Assembly (NCBI RefSeq): GCF_947179165.1
Contig: NC_077247.1
Span: 9,449,001-9,513,000 of the forward strand
DNA: 64,000 bases
Direction: 5' to 3'
Source: Solanum dulcamara
Lineage: Eukaryota > Streptophyta > Magnoliopsida > Solanales > Solanaceae
A model generated the notes under the pieces. The model was not told where the DNA came from. It made no database searches and saw only the letters and a program-made list of their open reading frames with translations. Position 1 is the stretch's first letter. Every line of letters starts with the position of its first letter. Of this stretch, positions 13,670 through 27,900 are shown one piece after another. Made by a program: the position numbers and the translations under genes.

Positions 13670-14204
13670 ACTATGCCAAGTCTATATTACATCTCACTTT
13701 TATGCCAAATCACTTCCCTGCCATTTAGGTTGATAGAGTACACATTATAATTCAAAGGTATATGCCAATTTCATTTCACTTTCATGCCATTTCATATATG
13801 GAGCACATTCCATGCCAAAAAACTACTATATACTTAAAATACAACAGTAAAACACGCAATAAAAATTAGTTTGTAATAACAACAAACAATCTAAAAATAT
13901 ACATAAGGTATACCGAAATCATCCCATTTTCACAAAAAAAAAATTCAAGACATAAATTATACCAATTTCATAGTAATTTTATATAACTTTCATAATAGGG
14001 GTAAGCATAAAAATTAAAAAAGAATTTGTTCATAAATATAAATACCTTCATAATATATTTGGCCTTTTTTTATTTGAGGGTTTTGAATCCTTCAATCTTG
14101 AACTACTAAGTCTTTTTCTCGATGGTTTGAAGGCTCACACTTTTCTACAGTCTTTGCCTGTTTTGGTTTATTCTCACTTACAAAATCAAAATCAAAATCT
14201 GAAT
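13670..14204. other. AT-rich spacer with ATGCCA words
   Basis: Between retroelement A and the Lys-rich ORF. The word ATGCCA occurs about five times in 13674-13820 with irregular spacing. No gene seen. Confidence 0.5.
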
Positions 14205-14486
14205 TCAAAAAATCAGATGAATGAGAATCAGATGAGTGAGACTCCAACATCTTTTCCTTTCTTTTTTCCCCTTCTCTGTAGTTTCTTTGTTCTTCACTTG
14301 GGTTTTCTTCTTCTTGGATGTATTTTTCGGAGGAGTTGGATTCTTCTTCGTCAGGATGGTATTCTTTTTTATGGGGGTTTGGATTAAAATGTTGAAGGGT
14401 GGTGGCTCAATCTCTATGCTATGTTCATCTTCTACAAATCTTGGACTCTTTCTTGGTGTTTGACGAGGTTTTTGATTTTTATTCAT
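14205..14486 (-). other. Lysine-rich ORF, unrecognised
   Basis: 93-codon reading frame starting MNKNQKPRQTPRKSPRF, followed by a Lys/Thr-rich stretch (KNTSKKKKTQVKNKETTEKG). Composition looks like the basic N-terminus of transposon-linked or nuclear proteins rather than random sequence. No domain is identifiable and no downstream exon was found. It may be a fragment of a Ulp1/MULE-type gene. Confidence 0.25.
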
Positions 14487-14906
14487 CCTGAAAAACTGTT
14501 GAAATCGTTTTGAACATAGATGTTTTGAAATGTAGTAGAAATTATTTTGAATGAAGTTGAAGAGAGAAGGTGAAGTAGAAAGAGAAAAAGAAACTGAAAA
14601 CTACACAATAAAGGTAAAAATTTGGGTGTGGGTTAGGTGGTATCTTCGGTTATTCTACTGAGATTACAGTGATTGAATTGATCCAATAAATGCACCGTCA
14701 GAATGTAATAATCACTCTCCACATAATTTTCTTCTATTAATTATGTTCTAATTAAATATATTAAAAGGAATTATTTTAAAATAATTTTAAGTAAACACAG
14801 ATATATTAAGACATGTAAATAAAATGTTATTAGTGGTAAATACTTAAAACTACATTTAAAAGTTGTAATATTGACTCTTAAATACTTATATGGTGTGATT
14901 TTTCCT

Positions 14907-15118
14907 ACTTCTTTTGTCCCAATCAATGTGAATTTTTCAAGTTTGTCACAAAAAAATAACATTTTTCATATATTTTTTAAAAAAAAAATTAACTTTATAG
15001 TTTTCAATTTTGCCTTAGTAAAATAATTATGATTTGTTTTAGACAACAAATTTAAGTTCACTTTCTTTATCAAAACTTTGTGCCCAAAATAAGTGCATTA
15101 TATGAATTGGGACAAATG
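14907..15118. mobile_element. Degenerate MITE
   Basis: About 210 bp with inverted ends: TTTGTCCCAATCAATGTGAA on the left and ATTTGTCCCAATTCATATAA read from the right. The ends are Stowaway-like but the outer CTCCC bases are lost. Confidence 0.5.
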
Positions 15119-15170
15119 CAACACTTTGTATGAGTGTGATATGATGTACATTAGGTAATTGGTTTTAAGG

Positions 15171-15656
15171 AACTCCGTCTTTTCTAAACTTGTAGCAGTT
15201 AGTCGGTATAAAAAGACAGTTCAGTGTATAGAGCAACTTGTATTATAAGGACCATGCCCCATTTCTAAACTATAGAAATTATCCAATATAAAAAGGCATC
15301 CTGATACATTAAGTATCTCACATTAGTAGAGCCCGATGCATAAAGTATCTCACGCTAGCATGGTTGAAAAAGGGCCGCACCCCAAGAGGTATGATGTAGA
15401 TCATCTAACCTAATGAAAGCATAATGGTTGCTTCCACGACTCGAGGCAGCCAGGTGGATAAGGCACCTCACATTTGAAGGGTCCGAAAAAGGACCGCACA
15501 CCATCTCTTAACTTGTAACAATTACCTAGTATAAAAAGGCAGCCTGATGTATAAAAATCTCACAATTAGCAAGGTCCAACAAAGGACCGCACCCAAGAGG
15601 TGTGATGTAGACAACCTAACCTGATGTAAGTATTAATGGTTGCTTCAAAGCTCCGT
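15171..15656 (+). mobile_element. Cluster of degenerate Au/TS-like SINE copies
   Basis: At least three partial copies in one orientation. Repeated words are TATAAAAAGGCA, CCTGATGTATAAA, AGGACCGCAC and GTGATGTAGACAACCTAACC, plus TGGTTGCTTC twice. The cluster ends about 30 bp beyond the candidate myosin poly(A) signal. Confidence 0.65.
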
Positions 15657-15683
15657 TCTAATTACACAGCATCACTTTCATAT

Positions 15684-15689
15684 TTTATT
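15684..15689 (-). terminator. Candidate poly(A) signal of the myosin gene
   Basis: AATAAA on the minus strand, about 310 nt past the TAA stop, in a T-rich context on the sense strand. It would give a 3' UTR of about 0.3 kb ending just before the SINE cluster. No transcript evidence is available here. Confidence 0.4.
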
Positions 15690-15999
15690 TGTACGTCAGT
15701 TTCTGCTTCAATAATCTAGTCTAATTGTTCTTAGCAAAACCATCAATTTCCATTCCCATACAGTATGAATTGTAACCTTGCCTTCGCTACTAAAAATGAG
15801 TGTTGAACACAAATATGATTTGACTATCATAAAAAATGATCAACTTTACAGAAATGCTGTATTTCAAATTACATACTACTACGAGTCTCACATTATACTA
15901 ACATCCCCTTTCACTTCTATACAAACTTGCTCACTGCACAAAACCCTGTCTTGGTATGTAAAGAAAAGACACTGATCCAACTCAATAAGGCAATTTAAT

Positions 16000-18900
16000 T
16001 TAGTTCAACCTTGTGCTATTCCTCCTTCCCCACCATTTCTTTTTCATTTTGTCACTGCCGCCTTCATCACTCCCCAGTTTATTCAGAATCACCTTTGTTT
16101 CTCTCAATCTTGATCCGTAATCTTTCTTCCAAGCTTCAAACATCTGCTTCAACCTCCTAAGCTCACGATCTGGACTCAAGTTAGCCTCAACTTGACCTGA
16201 TTTTACTTCCACCAAGAACTTAGCATCGTCACCAAACACTTGACTCCTCTGCTCAAACTCCTCGGCTAATCGGCTTATGACACTAAGACCTGCACTCATT
16301 GGTCGTACTCCATTGCTTTCTCGGGCCCTCTGGTTACTTCCTGTCTCCCAGCTAGACTCTTTCTCATCAGTTGGATTGACAGATGCATCAGAGTTCCTCC
16401 TAGAATCATCAAGGGCTAAGCTTCTTTTGGCAATTGAAAGACTTGACTGCAGCGATCTCATTTGTTTCTGCCATATTTCTTCCATGGATTTCATTTTCAA
16501 CTCATACTCTGACCAACGATTCTCATACTGCTGTAGTCTCTGGTGAAGTATGTCATTCTCCTCTTCTTTTTCTCGTAGAGCAGCTTCAGCTCTAAGGACT
16601 CGACGTTGTAACTCGGCCAGGAAAGAAGATTTCACCAGCACCTCTTCTGACTCGTTACCCTATAAGAAGCTAACCAGGATAAGAAACCAATAGAAGAAAA
16701 TGGGCCCACTGCTAATTAAGATGAATGGTATGCTTTTGTCAATAACATTAACTAACAAACATGAAAAGCAATGAGTGCACAGTAAAGAGACGCCACAAAA
16801 AGTTGTCATCCCCAATTTAAAGCCACCCATGATTACCTTTCGGCCTCCAAATTGTAACAGTCCAATGTCTCCTGAGCATCTTCTGACTAACCAGCCACGA
16901 ATCACTGGAAAAGAAATTCAAAGAGGTTAAAAACTATAACATAAAGTTTAAAAGCCATGTCAAATCTATTGGATGAGCAAGTCACAAAATTGTCAAAACC
17001 ATAGAGTAAATATATCACATTAACAAAATACGAGGAGTCTATAACTACAAAGCCCAAAATGTACAGCTATTTGTGCAAAACTATCTTACAGCTAATATCT
17101 GTTGTTTATCAGTTCATGCAAACTAACAACAAGTTACTCATGTCTGAAAAATTGCAGTGCAGCTTTATCTATTACCAGATTGTATCACAGTTGATGCATC
17201 ATGAACATTTTCATAAATCTTCCTTTTGGTCCTGCCTCTTAATTGCTTTTGTATACACACAGCTGCTCTGTGTCTCTGTAGTAATATTGCATATTCTTTT
17301 CTAGCTTTCTCACCACGTACAACTGTACAAGAGAAAGCATGCAGCAACAGAGTCTTAAACCCTACAATAAGCCAATAACAGAGAAGCAAAAAGTTCAAAG
17401 TTCAATAAAACCGACATGACTGAAGTGTAGCAATTCCCCTTCGAAAATGTTTGAGATCTCGGCGAGCTTTGTGACCTCTAAAACAACTTTGAACACGTAA
17501 GATGCCATGGAGAGTGCGATTTCTTGTATCTTCAAGAACTCCAATCTGAAAAGAGGTAATAAAAAAACAACTCATTTGAATTAGCATATGGAACAAATGA
17601 ATGTACGCTCTTTAGTTTGGAGAAATAATTATTTTAATATAATCTTAACCCATTTCTGGCAGATTCTCAAATGGCATGGTCTATAGTGGACATCTCAATA
17701 GATGACATGGATGGTTGGGAGCAAATTTTTCTTCACTTTTTCTTTTCTTCCTCCAATAAGTACAACAACATACCCAGTGAAATCCCACTAAGTGGGGTCT
17801 GAGGAGGGTGAAGTAGCACTACCTCAAGGAGGTAGAGAGATTGTTTCAGAAAGACCTCGGCTCAAGTGCATCAAACCCAAACTCAAGTACAAGAACAAGA
17901 AAACAATGAAGAAAGCATAGCAGTTAATAAGAAAAGCAGTGTAAAGTCTACGGAAAGAAACAGTAACAGTAGCAAAATAGTGTGATAATCGAAACACAAT
18001 AATGAATAAACAACTCTTCCTCCAATAAGTAAGTTGGAAAATAAATGTTAGGATGGCAAAGTTTATAATAGAATAAAAAAGGGCAGTCCGGTGCACTAAA
18101 GCTCCCTTTATGCGCAGGGTCCGGGGAAGGGCCCGACCACAAGGGTCTATTGTACACAGCCTTACCTTGCATTTCTGCCAGAGGCTGTTTCTAAGGCTTG
18201 AACCCGTGACCTCCTGGTCCCATGACAGCAACTTTACCATTTACGGGAACAAAATTTCAAAAAGCTTGCTTTAGGCAATTGTGCAGCAGACTGCATAATT
18301 TATATTACTAGTTTCAACCATCTTTCTCGGGAATCTAATTTAGGAAGGGAAGACAGAAACCTGACTGACACAAGTACCGAATATATAGCATATTTATGCA
18401 TCAGCAATTTCTCACTGAAACCCAAATGGAGCAAACACTATTTTACATAATTTAATATATATTTACATTCATATAGATCTAACAAATGCTGTAAGAAAAG
18501 AAGCATCACACTGGCACATGTGTAAGTTGAAGACGAATGAGAACATCAGATGCACTTGGCCTTAAGCTAGTTCTATTCTATCCTTTAGTCACCTTTCATA
18601 GCAAGAAAGAAAGACGTTGGACTCCAGCAATCTACAACATGCGATCTTTATATAATTCTTTAATTGTTCTAAATACTTTCTTCTCCCTTTCTCTACATCT
18701 GTAAATTGTAATAGAGATTGTACAACTCCCAAGTGAAAAAATTCGTACAATTCCATGCAAAATAAAACTTTAAATGAAAAAGAAACGAAGTAATGGAGTA
18801 GAAGTCTTGGGGAAGTCCAGAGAAGAGAACAAGGTAGTTGCAAAAGGGTGTATGAGCCTCAATTGTACGATACAGGATACTCATAGGTAATGACACGTGC

Positions 18901-21900
18901 TGGCAGTAGAATTAAATAAAGACTCACGGTCATGGATGATAGATCTACATAGATTAACCATATTGACAATTAAAAGCCCAACAGAAGTGCACACAAGGAA
19001 GGGAGGAGAGGCAAGAAAAATGGGAGCAGAAGAGATAATTGGGGGTCATAATAGTATTCCTGACCTGTCCAGTTCGGAAGAACAACTTTGTGAAACCAAC
19101 TTGGTACATATCGGGCAGAATATTGAACTGATGCAATATTGCAACTGAGACACTGAGTGGATCTTGTGATGCAACATGGTCTAATAAAAGGAATCCATAC
19201 CTGATGTAGAATTCCATGATGAGAGTAAGAACTCAAGCATACCGAGAAATAAACATAAAATAAAGCATTAGTGATAATACTCCATCCCACCTTCTAGCAA
19301 ACTTCTGATGGGACATCCTGGTAGGAAACCCAGACCTTGATATCCGGACTACCTCTAAGACCCCACAACATCGTAATTGCTGCAATACAAGTCCTTGCTC
19401 ATACTTTCCAGGAGACTGAAAATTGTTGGGCTTGATACAACGTATGAAATGTGGAGTAGTGTTCTCTAGTCGTTGCATTAGTTGGAATAATTGTCCCTAG
19501 CAGCAAAAGAAGAATCAAGATGGCAAACATAAGTTGAATCCAACTACATCATGAACACCCTTCCCCCAATGCAAAGAATAAACTACTTCATGTAGCCCCA
19601 CAATCTACGTAAATTGCTACAGTCAAACAATAATAATTTTGTCATATAATAACTCCTTTAAACCACCAGTCCTCCAACAAGTTATCTGGATTATATGATT
19701 GTTGAATATAATTCAATAAATCAACCAAATTTAATTTATGTTAACCAGGGTACTCAACAGGAACGTATAAAACAAGCTTAGCAAAGTCTTAACTATATTT
19801 ACCTGTGGTTTTACTTGAATAAATATATAGGAACGAACATGATTGCATTGGTGATAATCTTACACACACTTTTTCTTCTCTTTTCCTTCCTGTAGTTTCT
19901 GCTTAAAATTTATCATATGGTGGCCCCTAAAGGTAAATGTCTATGCAAGACATAAGCAGGAAGCAAGTCAGTGTAATTCCCAATTTGACACAATTTTGAT
20001 TAATTGGTTTGGGGAAACCAAACTTGCTGTAATTGTCACAATCTCGCCTAGGAAACCCTAAGAGGCTCTTTTTCTTTTTGAAGTCTCGATGTATAAGATT
20101 CCTCTACCAACGCATTCAACTTCATGTGTTAGATAGTTCCATTGAGTCTCTGCATCTATCCTTTTCTTTTGTCTGAACCTTTATTTTATTTGGAAACAAG
20201 ATTTGGCTCAGGATTGCCGCTTTTGTTAATTCCAGGGTTTCTCTAAATCTGAAGGCAATAACTTACTATGTTTCCATACCAAAGCTCAATCTTTTTGTTC
20301 CGACAGCAGCATTTGGACCATATCAGCATGTTATCAGAATTCATATAACCTCTGTATTTTATTTTTTTTGGTTAAGAAAAAAGAAGAAATATAAGAAAAC
20401 AGGAGATCCTTTTAGATATGTAAAAATACCTTGAATTTTGTGGAAACACTTAATTTCTGGGAGTCTGCTCCACCAGATTTGTACAATGGGCCAACAACAG
20501 GCTTCTCAGATTGAGAAAGCATATTTGATGCAAATGTTTGAGGAAGGTGGTACTTGCAAGAAGATAAAAGCTGAATTGAGTTGGAGTGCAGTAAATCACG
20601 ATTCTTCTCAAGAAATCCAGTTGTATCATAAGTTACCTGGTAACAAAGAACTATTACATTTCCCAGTAGAAATAAGTAAACATAAACAAGCCATTCCTAT
20701 CACTACATTATATACACAGAAGTTATTCGGGGTAACGGGGATGTTAGAGGGTGAAATGGGACAAAACAAGTATGTCATAAACAACCATACCTCCCCTGCA
20801 TAATGGCTTACTGTAAAAGCCTTGCCTCGTTCCCCTCTGAAACAGAGATTAGAATTTAGATGCTGCTGGAGTTTATTGGCAAATGACATGTCTGTGCCAT
20901 TAGGAAAGGTGGACTCCTCGTCTAACAGAGATAGCAAACCCAGTGGTTTCTGCATAAAAGAGAAGTTTTAATTCACTGAAATTCAGCTGAACCAGATATA
21001 TACTTCAAGAAACACTAGACATGGAAAGCCTCTGTTGTGACAACTTGGTTCCTCCATCAAGCAGACATTTCAATTCATAATTCAGTCTTAAGTAACACCA
21101 AGAACAAAACTTAGGGAATATGCTTCAACGAATGTGACCACATAAAATGTTTTATGAGAACTCCTAAAAATCACTAGAGAAAAAGTAAAAGAAAACAATT
21201 TAAATGGCCAAGGACAGTTAGACTTATTTAAGAGACTGCACACACAGACCTTCTCAAACAGATTTAGACAATTTTGGTTGTCATCAAAATCAACTTTAGT
21301 CCAATCAATGCCATCTTGAATATACTCCTGGAAAGAAAGTCAGCTGTTAATGAAGAGTTAAATATGGCTATATACAAACAAAACAAACTGAAGCTCCTGA
21401 AAATTGACTAAACCACAGCCACAAGCATCCTTCTAGTTGCCTAATTGGTAAATGTAGTGCCATGCATGTCAGAGTTGTTCGAATAGGAATATAAACAAGA
21501 ATAGTATATACAATCCCACTTAGAATAGGAATAGGAATAGTATATAGAATCTTACTTGGAAAAGGATTATAATGTAGTGTTCTAGTTGGAAAAGGAGTCT
21601 AATTTAGTGTCTATAAATAGAGTCGCAATGTAATAATGTAGATACACAATTCAATAATATTTTTTCTCATATTTCTCACAAGAGTAAAAGTGTTGTCCCC
21701 TAATTCTGCTTGGTGGATTAGCAAACAGTATTTATGCTTAACACCAAAATATCCTTATTCCACCATACGCTTCGAGACTCCTTAGGCTAACAACTACTGA
21801 ATTGGAAATCAGTATTGTTGATATATGATCAACATGCTAAATAAGCCTTAAATAGGTAGAAGCAAATATAGAAGATCAACATGAGGCAGGTAGAATCAAA

Positions 21901-24900
21901 TTAAACAAAACCCCTTGAAGTCAGCATATTGGTGTCACAATTATTTATTTATTTAATTAATTATTACTTTGATAAATGCTGTGACAATTAAAATTTGGAG
22001 CAAACTTACTGTATATCTATAGTAAATTAACAAAGAACCAATGACAAATAAATGTAACCAACAACAATAATAAAATTGATCACCTGTTTTCAAGCAAAAA
22101 TTATATTTTTTTATCGTCACAAAATTACATTCCAAACCAAACAGGAGAAAGTATAATCAAGTAACACACCCATTCTCCCAGAAACTTTCTGTAAACCATT
22201 AAAAAGGCCTGCTTCTGCTAATCTCGTCAATTTTGATTATATGAAGAGATGACCCATGAGAAAATATCCAGCCAATTCCTAATTGAAGGGTCATCCAATT
22301 TGAGATTCAAAACGGAGGTTAAGAACAATTCTCTCATTCACAATATTATCACTGTTCTCACAAATATCTGGTGAACATGACAACCCTTTTAATTATTCAG
22401 TATAAAAACTTATTTTGGGATAAAAATAATGGTGCAAAAAGACAGAAGATGGCATTTTTATAGCTGTACAAGATCAAAGGTGGATATCATATTATGCAAA
22501 AGATAAAGCAAATGTGGATAAGGGTGTCCAGAATGTCCAGGGAAATGGGAGATTATCACCTCAGGAAGAGGAATCAAATTCAGGATTGGAATAATATGAT
22601 ACAAATACCGTTTTGGGTATTCACTTTGAAGAAGACAAGTCAGCATCAAACTAAAGTTATCTCCATCCCATCCTTTACAGAAGAGAAACTACTAAATCGT
22701 CAGGGTTCAAAAAAATGAGAGGTGAGAAGATTTACAAACTTGGAGATCCCTTTCAGAAGATCGTTTTAGACAGGATGACAAAAGTGCTAAAAACTTGGTC
22801 TGAACGTTGCACAAGATGACAGACAGGTCGAGGTAACAGAGTTAAAGCCAAAACAAAGAAACAGAGCAACAGGAGGGCAAGTGAAAGATAGCAACTTCTA
22901 AGATCCACAAAGTGGGTACAGAAAGAAGACCAAATTAAAGGGAATAATAAGTTTATCTCAATACTTGAACATTTTTTGATTAAAAGAAATTGGGATAATT
23001 CCCCAAAATACTTACAACTGAGGGTCTGCATTGGGGTATGGTAGCCACCCACCGCTGCGGCTGCTCATCTGATTATCAATATAGGTGTTTATTCTAATCT
23101 TTCTTAGAATATTAAGTGTCACTGAAAGCGTATTGAGTCAAGAGTAGTGTTCTCATGTGAGATATTGTTCCAAGTTGAAAAAACACCACATGTATCTTGT
23201 ATTTTATCACCTAAAAATTGGTGTACCTTACACTCATCAAATCTAAGTAGCTCTGACTTGGGTGCAATTGTCCGATACGGGCGTAGATCTAGAGGTCAGA
23301 TCCTTATCGAAATTTTAGATTCGAGGTATGGATCCGGGTAAAGATACGGATGTAGAAATTCGGCTAAAAATAATTCAAATATCTAAAAATAGATTTGTCA
23401 AAATATGTCTAAATTACCGGTTGTTGATGGGAGGTGGCAAGTATCCTGTGGAATTAGCTGAGGCATGCAAAAGATGGCCCGGACACCATGGTTATCAAAA
23501 AAGAGTCTAAATTATGAGACATTATGTGAGAACTTACAAGGTATAATGAGGAGTTGAATAAGAGGAGAATCTCAGAAGGAGATAAAAGGAAAAGGACCGA
23601 CATAGAAATTCCAATATACAATGTATTCCATTTTCTTCAATTTCACCTTGACTTTCACTTTGATTACTGAAATTATTACATTTGTCCCAAAATTTCTCCG
23701 TCAATTTTGGTCAAAGTACCTAAAATCGGTTGACCAGATCTAGTACGGATACCACATCCACGTCGTGTCGACACAGGCGTGGCACCGAGAGTGAAGAGTC
23801 CGAGCAACTTAGCATCAAATCATTAAGGCTTTGATATATTCTTATCTTCTAATATCGTATCAGTGTCTCAGCAATTTTGGTAAAGTCTAAGGTAACTTCA
23901 GCACTTTCTCCTACCAGTACTCTTTTGTTGTCTGCTCAGCAAAGTGTTCCCTTCTTTCCTTTCTTTTTCAATGGCTACTTCGGCCAGTGGCACTGCCTTT
24001 TTTTCAGGCGACTGCTCTAGTAGAACCACATGTCTTTCTTGTGACCACTCTAGAGCCTCTCCCAACCACTTTGACTTCCAGAGACATTGCATTTCTTTTC
24101 CTGTGATCGTTCAATATTAAAATGCCTCTTTCAGGTAACTGTTCTGACAGCGTATGCAGCTTTCCGGTGATTGTTCTCATGCAAGATTTGAGGGGCCATA
24201 GATTTTTCGGCAAGTTCCCCAACATGTTGTTTGGCATTATTTACTTCATATGCTTTCAAATTAAACAACCTGGATTTGGTTTTCCCACTTTATTATGATG
24301 TAAAATTATTTTTTTATTGTAAAGGTCAGAATATTAAGTGCTGGTGTTAAGAAAGAATGAACAATGCTTGCATAAGATATCGCCCCACACTAGAGAAATA
24401 TCATGTCTTATTTCTAACACCTATAAATATGTGTGTTTTGTATTCATTAAATCTTTGATAAGTTTCTTCACTTCTCTTATTTCTCAAATCCTTGTTGCGA
24501 TACTTAAGATTCACATGGATACAATGGGTGATGCCGGGTACAGTGAAGGAAGCTTTGCAAAATTGGACTCATAGAAGGGGGGGAACAGAAGCTCGAAGGC
24601 ATGGTGTGTTTCCCCTTTAGAAATCATGTGGGTCATTAGGAAAGAGAGATATAGGAGGGCATTTGAAGGGGTGGAACTAGATTTTGTAAAAATGTGTAGT
24701 GTTTTGTCTCTAGTTTCTTTTTGATGTACTTATGAGGTCCCTACTTTTATAGAGGATTGGATCTCTTTTGTTGAGAACCATATTTTGACGTAGGTTCTCT
24801 TCTTTTGGTATATGGCTCGTCTATGGGGTTTCCCTCAATTGTTAATAAATTATTTACCTTATCAAGCAAAACAAAAAACTTAAGATTCACATTCTTTAAT

Positions 24901-27900
24901 AATGCAAACCAACGGTAAAACTAAAAGCTTCCTCCTGCAAAGCGATAAAAATATAGAAGACGGACGACAGACAAAACTAGACCACCTTCACTGTGGTTCA
25001 CTGACTTAAGATATCGAGAGTAAAGTCTTCGATATTTGGGAGTTAAAGTTTAAAAACCCATGAAGAAAAAGATTCCAACTCTATAGTTAATGGATAAAAA
25101 TTGTTCTTGATAAAACTGAAACTAAACGATTTCACGCCATTTTGTAAAACTCAATTAGGTTAACTTTCCCAAGTGAATTATCATCTGTCATTCATTCCAA
25201 TAACAGGAAGCTGCTATCGAAATGCCTCTTATTGGAAAGAATAGCTAATAGATGTTTTAATAATTAGGAAGCAGAACCACTACCACTGTGAAAGGAAAAA
25301 AGCTTTCTTGATCCGACATCTAAGAGGCTGCATCACGCTCAGTCAAGCTTATATTGTACCACCAAATGTCTATTCACTCTGTCACATTGATGATGCTATT
25401 CCTCTTGGGACATTTATTAAAAAGGAAGTTCAAAAGGTGCATCATGTTAGTTTAAAAAGAAATTTGTTGTCACCGTCTGTTTAAAAAGTGGAAGTATACA
25501 GCAGTATGTTTATTCCAAAACTTTTTAGATGTTTGAAAAATAGTTAAAATTCTCAACCATACTGGGCAAATGGATTCTAGATTGGTCTTCATGGTATCAT
25601 GCTGTAAATATAAGTACTCCCTCTGTCCCTTATTTTGTGCCATTGTTTGACTAGAAACAGAGTGTAAGTAAGTAAGTAAAACAAGCCAGACATTTATATG
25701 GCTATAAATCATCACATCAAGGATAAAATGGAAATTCCAAAGTTAAATGATTCTAAACATAAAAAGGTGGCATTCTTCTTGGATAAACTAAAACATGAAG
25801 TGTGTCACATATATTGGGGAGACGGGGAGTATAATTTATGAAACTACTTGATCTAATAATTTACCATATGAAGTCTCACATGTCGAAATAGGCATACAGT
25901 AAGAGCTGAAATCTACTACTCCCTCCGTCTCATTTTATGTGGCATTGTGTGACTAGACACATAATTTAAGAAAGAAAGACTTTGAAACTTGTGGTTTGAA
26001 ACAAGTCATAGACGTTTGTGCAACTATAAATCATCTCATAAAGCGTAATACAACACACCCCTATTCCACCTTCCCCCACTTATCTCCCAACAGCAATCTC
26101 AAAAATAGCATCCAAGTTATAAGTATTAAATACAGAGGACCTAGCAAAATCAAAGAATTCAAAAGATCTACAATCTCTAGTAATTTGACATTAAATTAAA
26201 AATTACAGCTACTGCAGAACATCCTCCTCTTCCCAAATAAGCACGCTGAGAGTTTTTCTCCGTTGTTCTTACATGTTTTTAGCCTAAAGCAAAAGTATTT
26301 GCAATCTCTACATGGTTGCAAACATTCAATCAAAATCATCAAGGAGGTATGAAAACAAAGAGAAGATGACATGTGCCTCAAGTGAAGATACGTATTTAAA
26401 GGTATCAGGAGCTTGAAGCCTGAAAGTCAGGTGCAAATATATTCAACCAAAGGCATCAGTTTCTAAAAGGATTAAGTAAAGGGGTCATCACCTCCTGTTC
26501 CAACTTGAACAAGTGTCGGTTAAAGTGTTGTTGCAACCTTTCATTGGCATAATTAATGCAGAACTGCTCAAAGCTGTTCCTCTGGAAAGGAAATCAAAGT
26601 CAGCATAATCAGAAATAAAGGAAAGATGAACTAACCAAGCATTATAAACCCAATACCTCGAATGATTCAAAACCATAAATATCAAGAATGCTGATGGATC
26701 TTCCAGTTCGACGTTTGCCAACTGCAAGTGACTTGTTTATTTGTTCAACGAGCCAGTCAAACAGACAAGAATAAATTGATTTTGCCAATGCATCTCTTGT
26801 GTCAGTAGCCTAACAAATTGACAGAAAGATCAATTGTTAAAGGACTTCTTAAATGGTCCATTCGATCAAATGCGTCTAACAAGCTTTCAGCAGGCCATCT
26901 AATAAATCATTACCTGAGATAGTGTTAGCTTTTGGACAATATCATCATTTCTTACTCTCATTTTTCGAGTTGATAAAGCTAGTTTTAGCTCTTCCACACC
27001 ACACCCGATTAAAGTTGAAACAGTTGTTAGGCCTACAGAATTAGACATCAAATAATATCAAAGAGCCAACAATAAAAGTATGATACCATTGTAGTTTCTT
27101 GGGATACTAGACAGGTCTAACTGATAAGGATAAGAAGATTCTCCTAACATACTTTAGAATGATATACAATTACTCAACAGAGTCTTAATCTCAAATTAGT
27201 TGAAGTTAGCTACATGAAACTTCTATAGGCATTCTACTCTAATTATATCACTAATTGTTAGGCCTATCCGACTTGCAAAGCTTTAATTAGTCTAGATAGC
27301 CTCCTTCCTGAACATCGACCTAATATAAGTGCAACAACTAAGTAGGCGTTTGGCCATAGGATTTGAGAACCCACCAACAAGTTTTGATTTGAAATCAGCA
27401 TTTTGTTTATGAAATCTGCACAAAATTTCAACTTCAATTTCAAATCTTGATTTCAAATTCCAAAGTCTCCGAAAAGTAGGATTTAAAATTCCAAATCGTG
27501 ATTTCAAATTTTTTAAAATATAAAAAGTTGACCCATAAATTTATATTTTACAAAAAAGGACCCATCATTTTAAATTTTACAACAAAAAAATCATGCTCGA
27601 GCTCGACGTGAAGAGATTGTCCATACCATGTGGAAGGATTATATTAAAGGATAGTTAGTTACTACTATAGTTGACTAGTGGATCTTTGTAAGATTATGTG
27701 TATTTGTAAGTTTGTAATAGCATGTAATTGCAAGAATTTATTTATAAAAGGAACATGAAGACTTGTGATTTATTCATGCGTCACCTTAGATATTCCAATA
27801 CCTTGTTGTGAACTATGGTATGCTCACTTGATAAGATTGTAAGAGTTGGAGAAGTTTAGATAGTTTTCACAAATTGTGGGCCTTTTATGTCATGAGAAAA

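Larger units (their letters stand above)
17546..19064 (-). other. Myosin intron 19 with two SINEs
   Basis: 1519-bp intron containing two plus-strand SINEs of different families (17761-17880 and 18081-18245). Nothing recognisable lies in 18250-19064. Confidence 0.7.
16000..19496 (-). other. Myosin VIII exons 18-23 (converter, IQ neck, coiled coil, tail)
   Basis: Exons: E18 19291-19496, E19 19065-19200, E20 17416-17545, E21 17176-17322, E22 16837-16904, E23 16000-16659. E18 carries the actin-interface segment and [19 protein letters not shown]19 ends the converter ([11 protein letters not shown]). E20-E22 encode four IQ repeats of the type QxxxRGxxxR, expected to bind calmodulin or calmodulin-like light chains. 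E23 (219 codons plus TAA) encodes the heptad-rich coiled coil and the conserved class VIII C-terminus. The E20 donor is T|GTCGG, a weak consensus, but it is the only site that restores the expected SFVRGEK junction. Confidence 0.94.
21328..26491 (-). other. Myosin intron 14, 5.2 kb
   Basis: Largest intron of the gene. Recognised pieces are an LTR-like block (21469-21790), a possible SINE tail (23425-23512) inside another repeat (about 23250-23810), and two Stowaway-type MITEs (25617-25829 and from 25919). The remainder, including 22140-23200 and 23870-25600, has only short spurious reading frames. Confidence 0.5.

Noticed and set aside
17416..17420. Alternative exon 20 donor a few bases downstream (GTTTTA)
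   Set aside because: Using it breaks the reading frame into exon 21; the GTCGG donor restores the conserved SFVRGEK junction.
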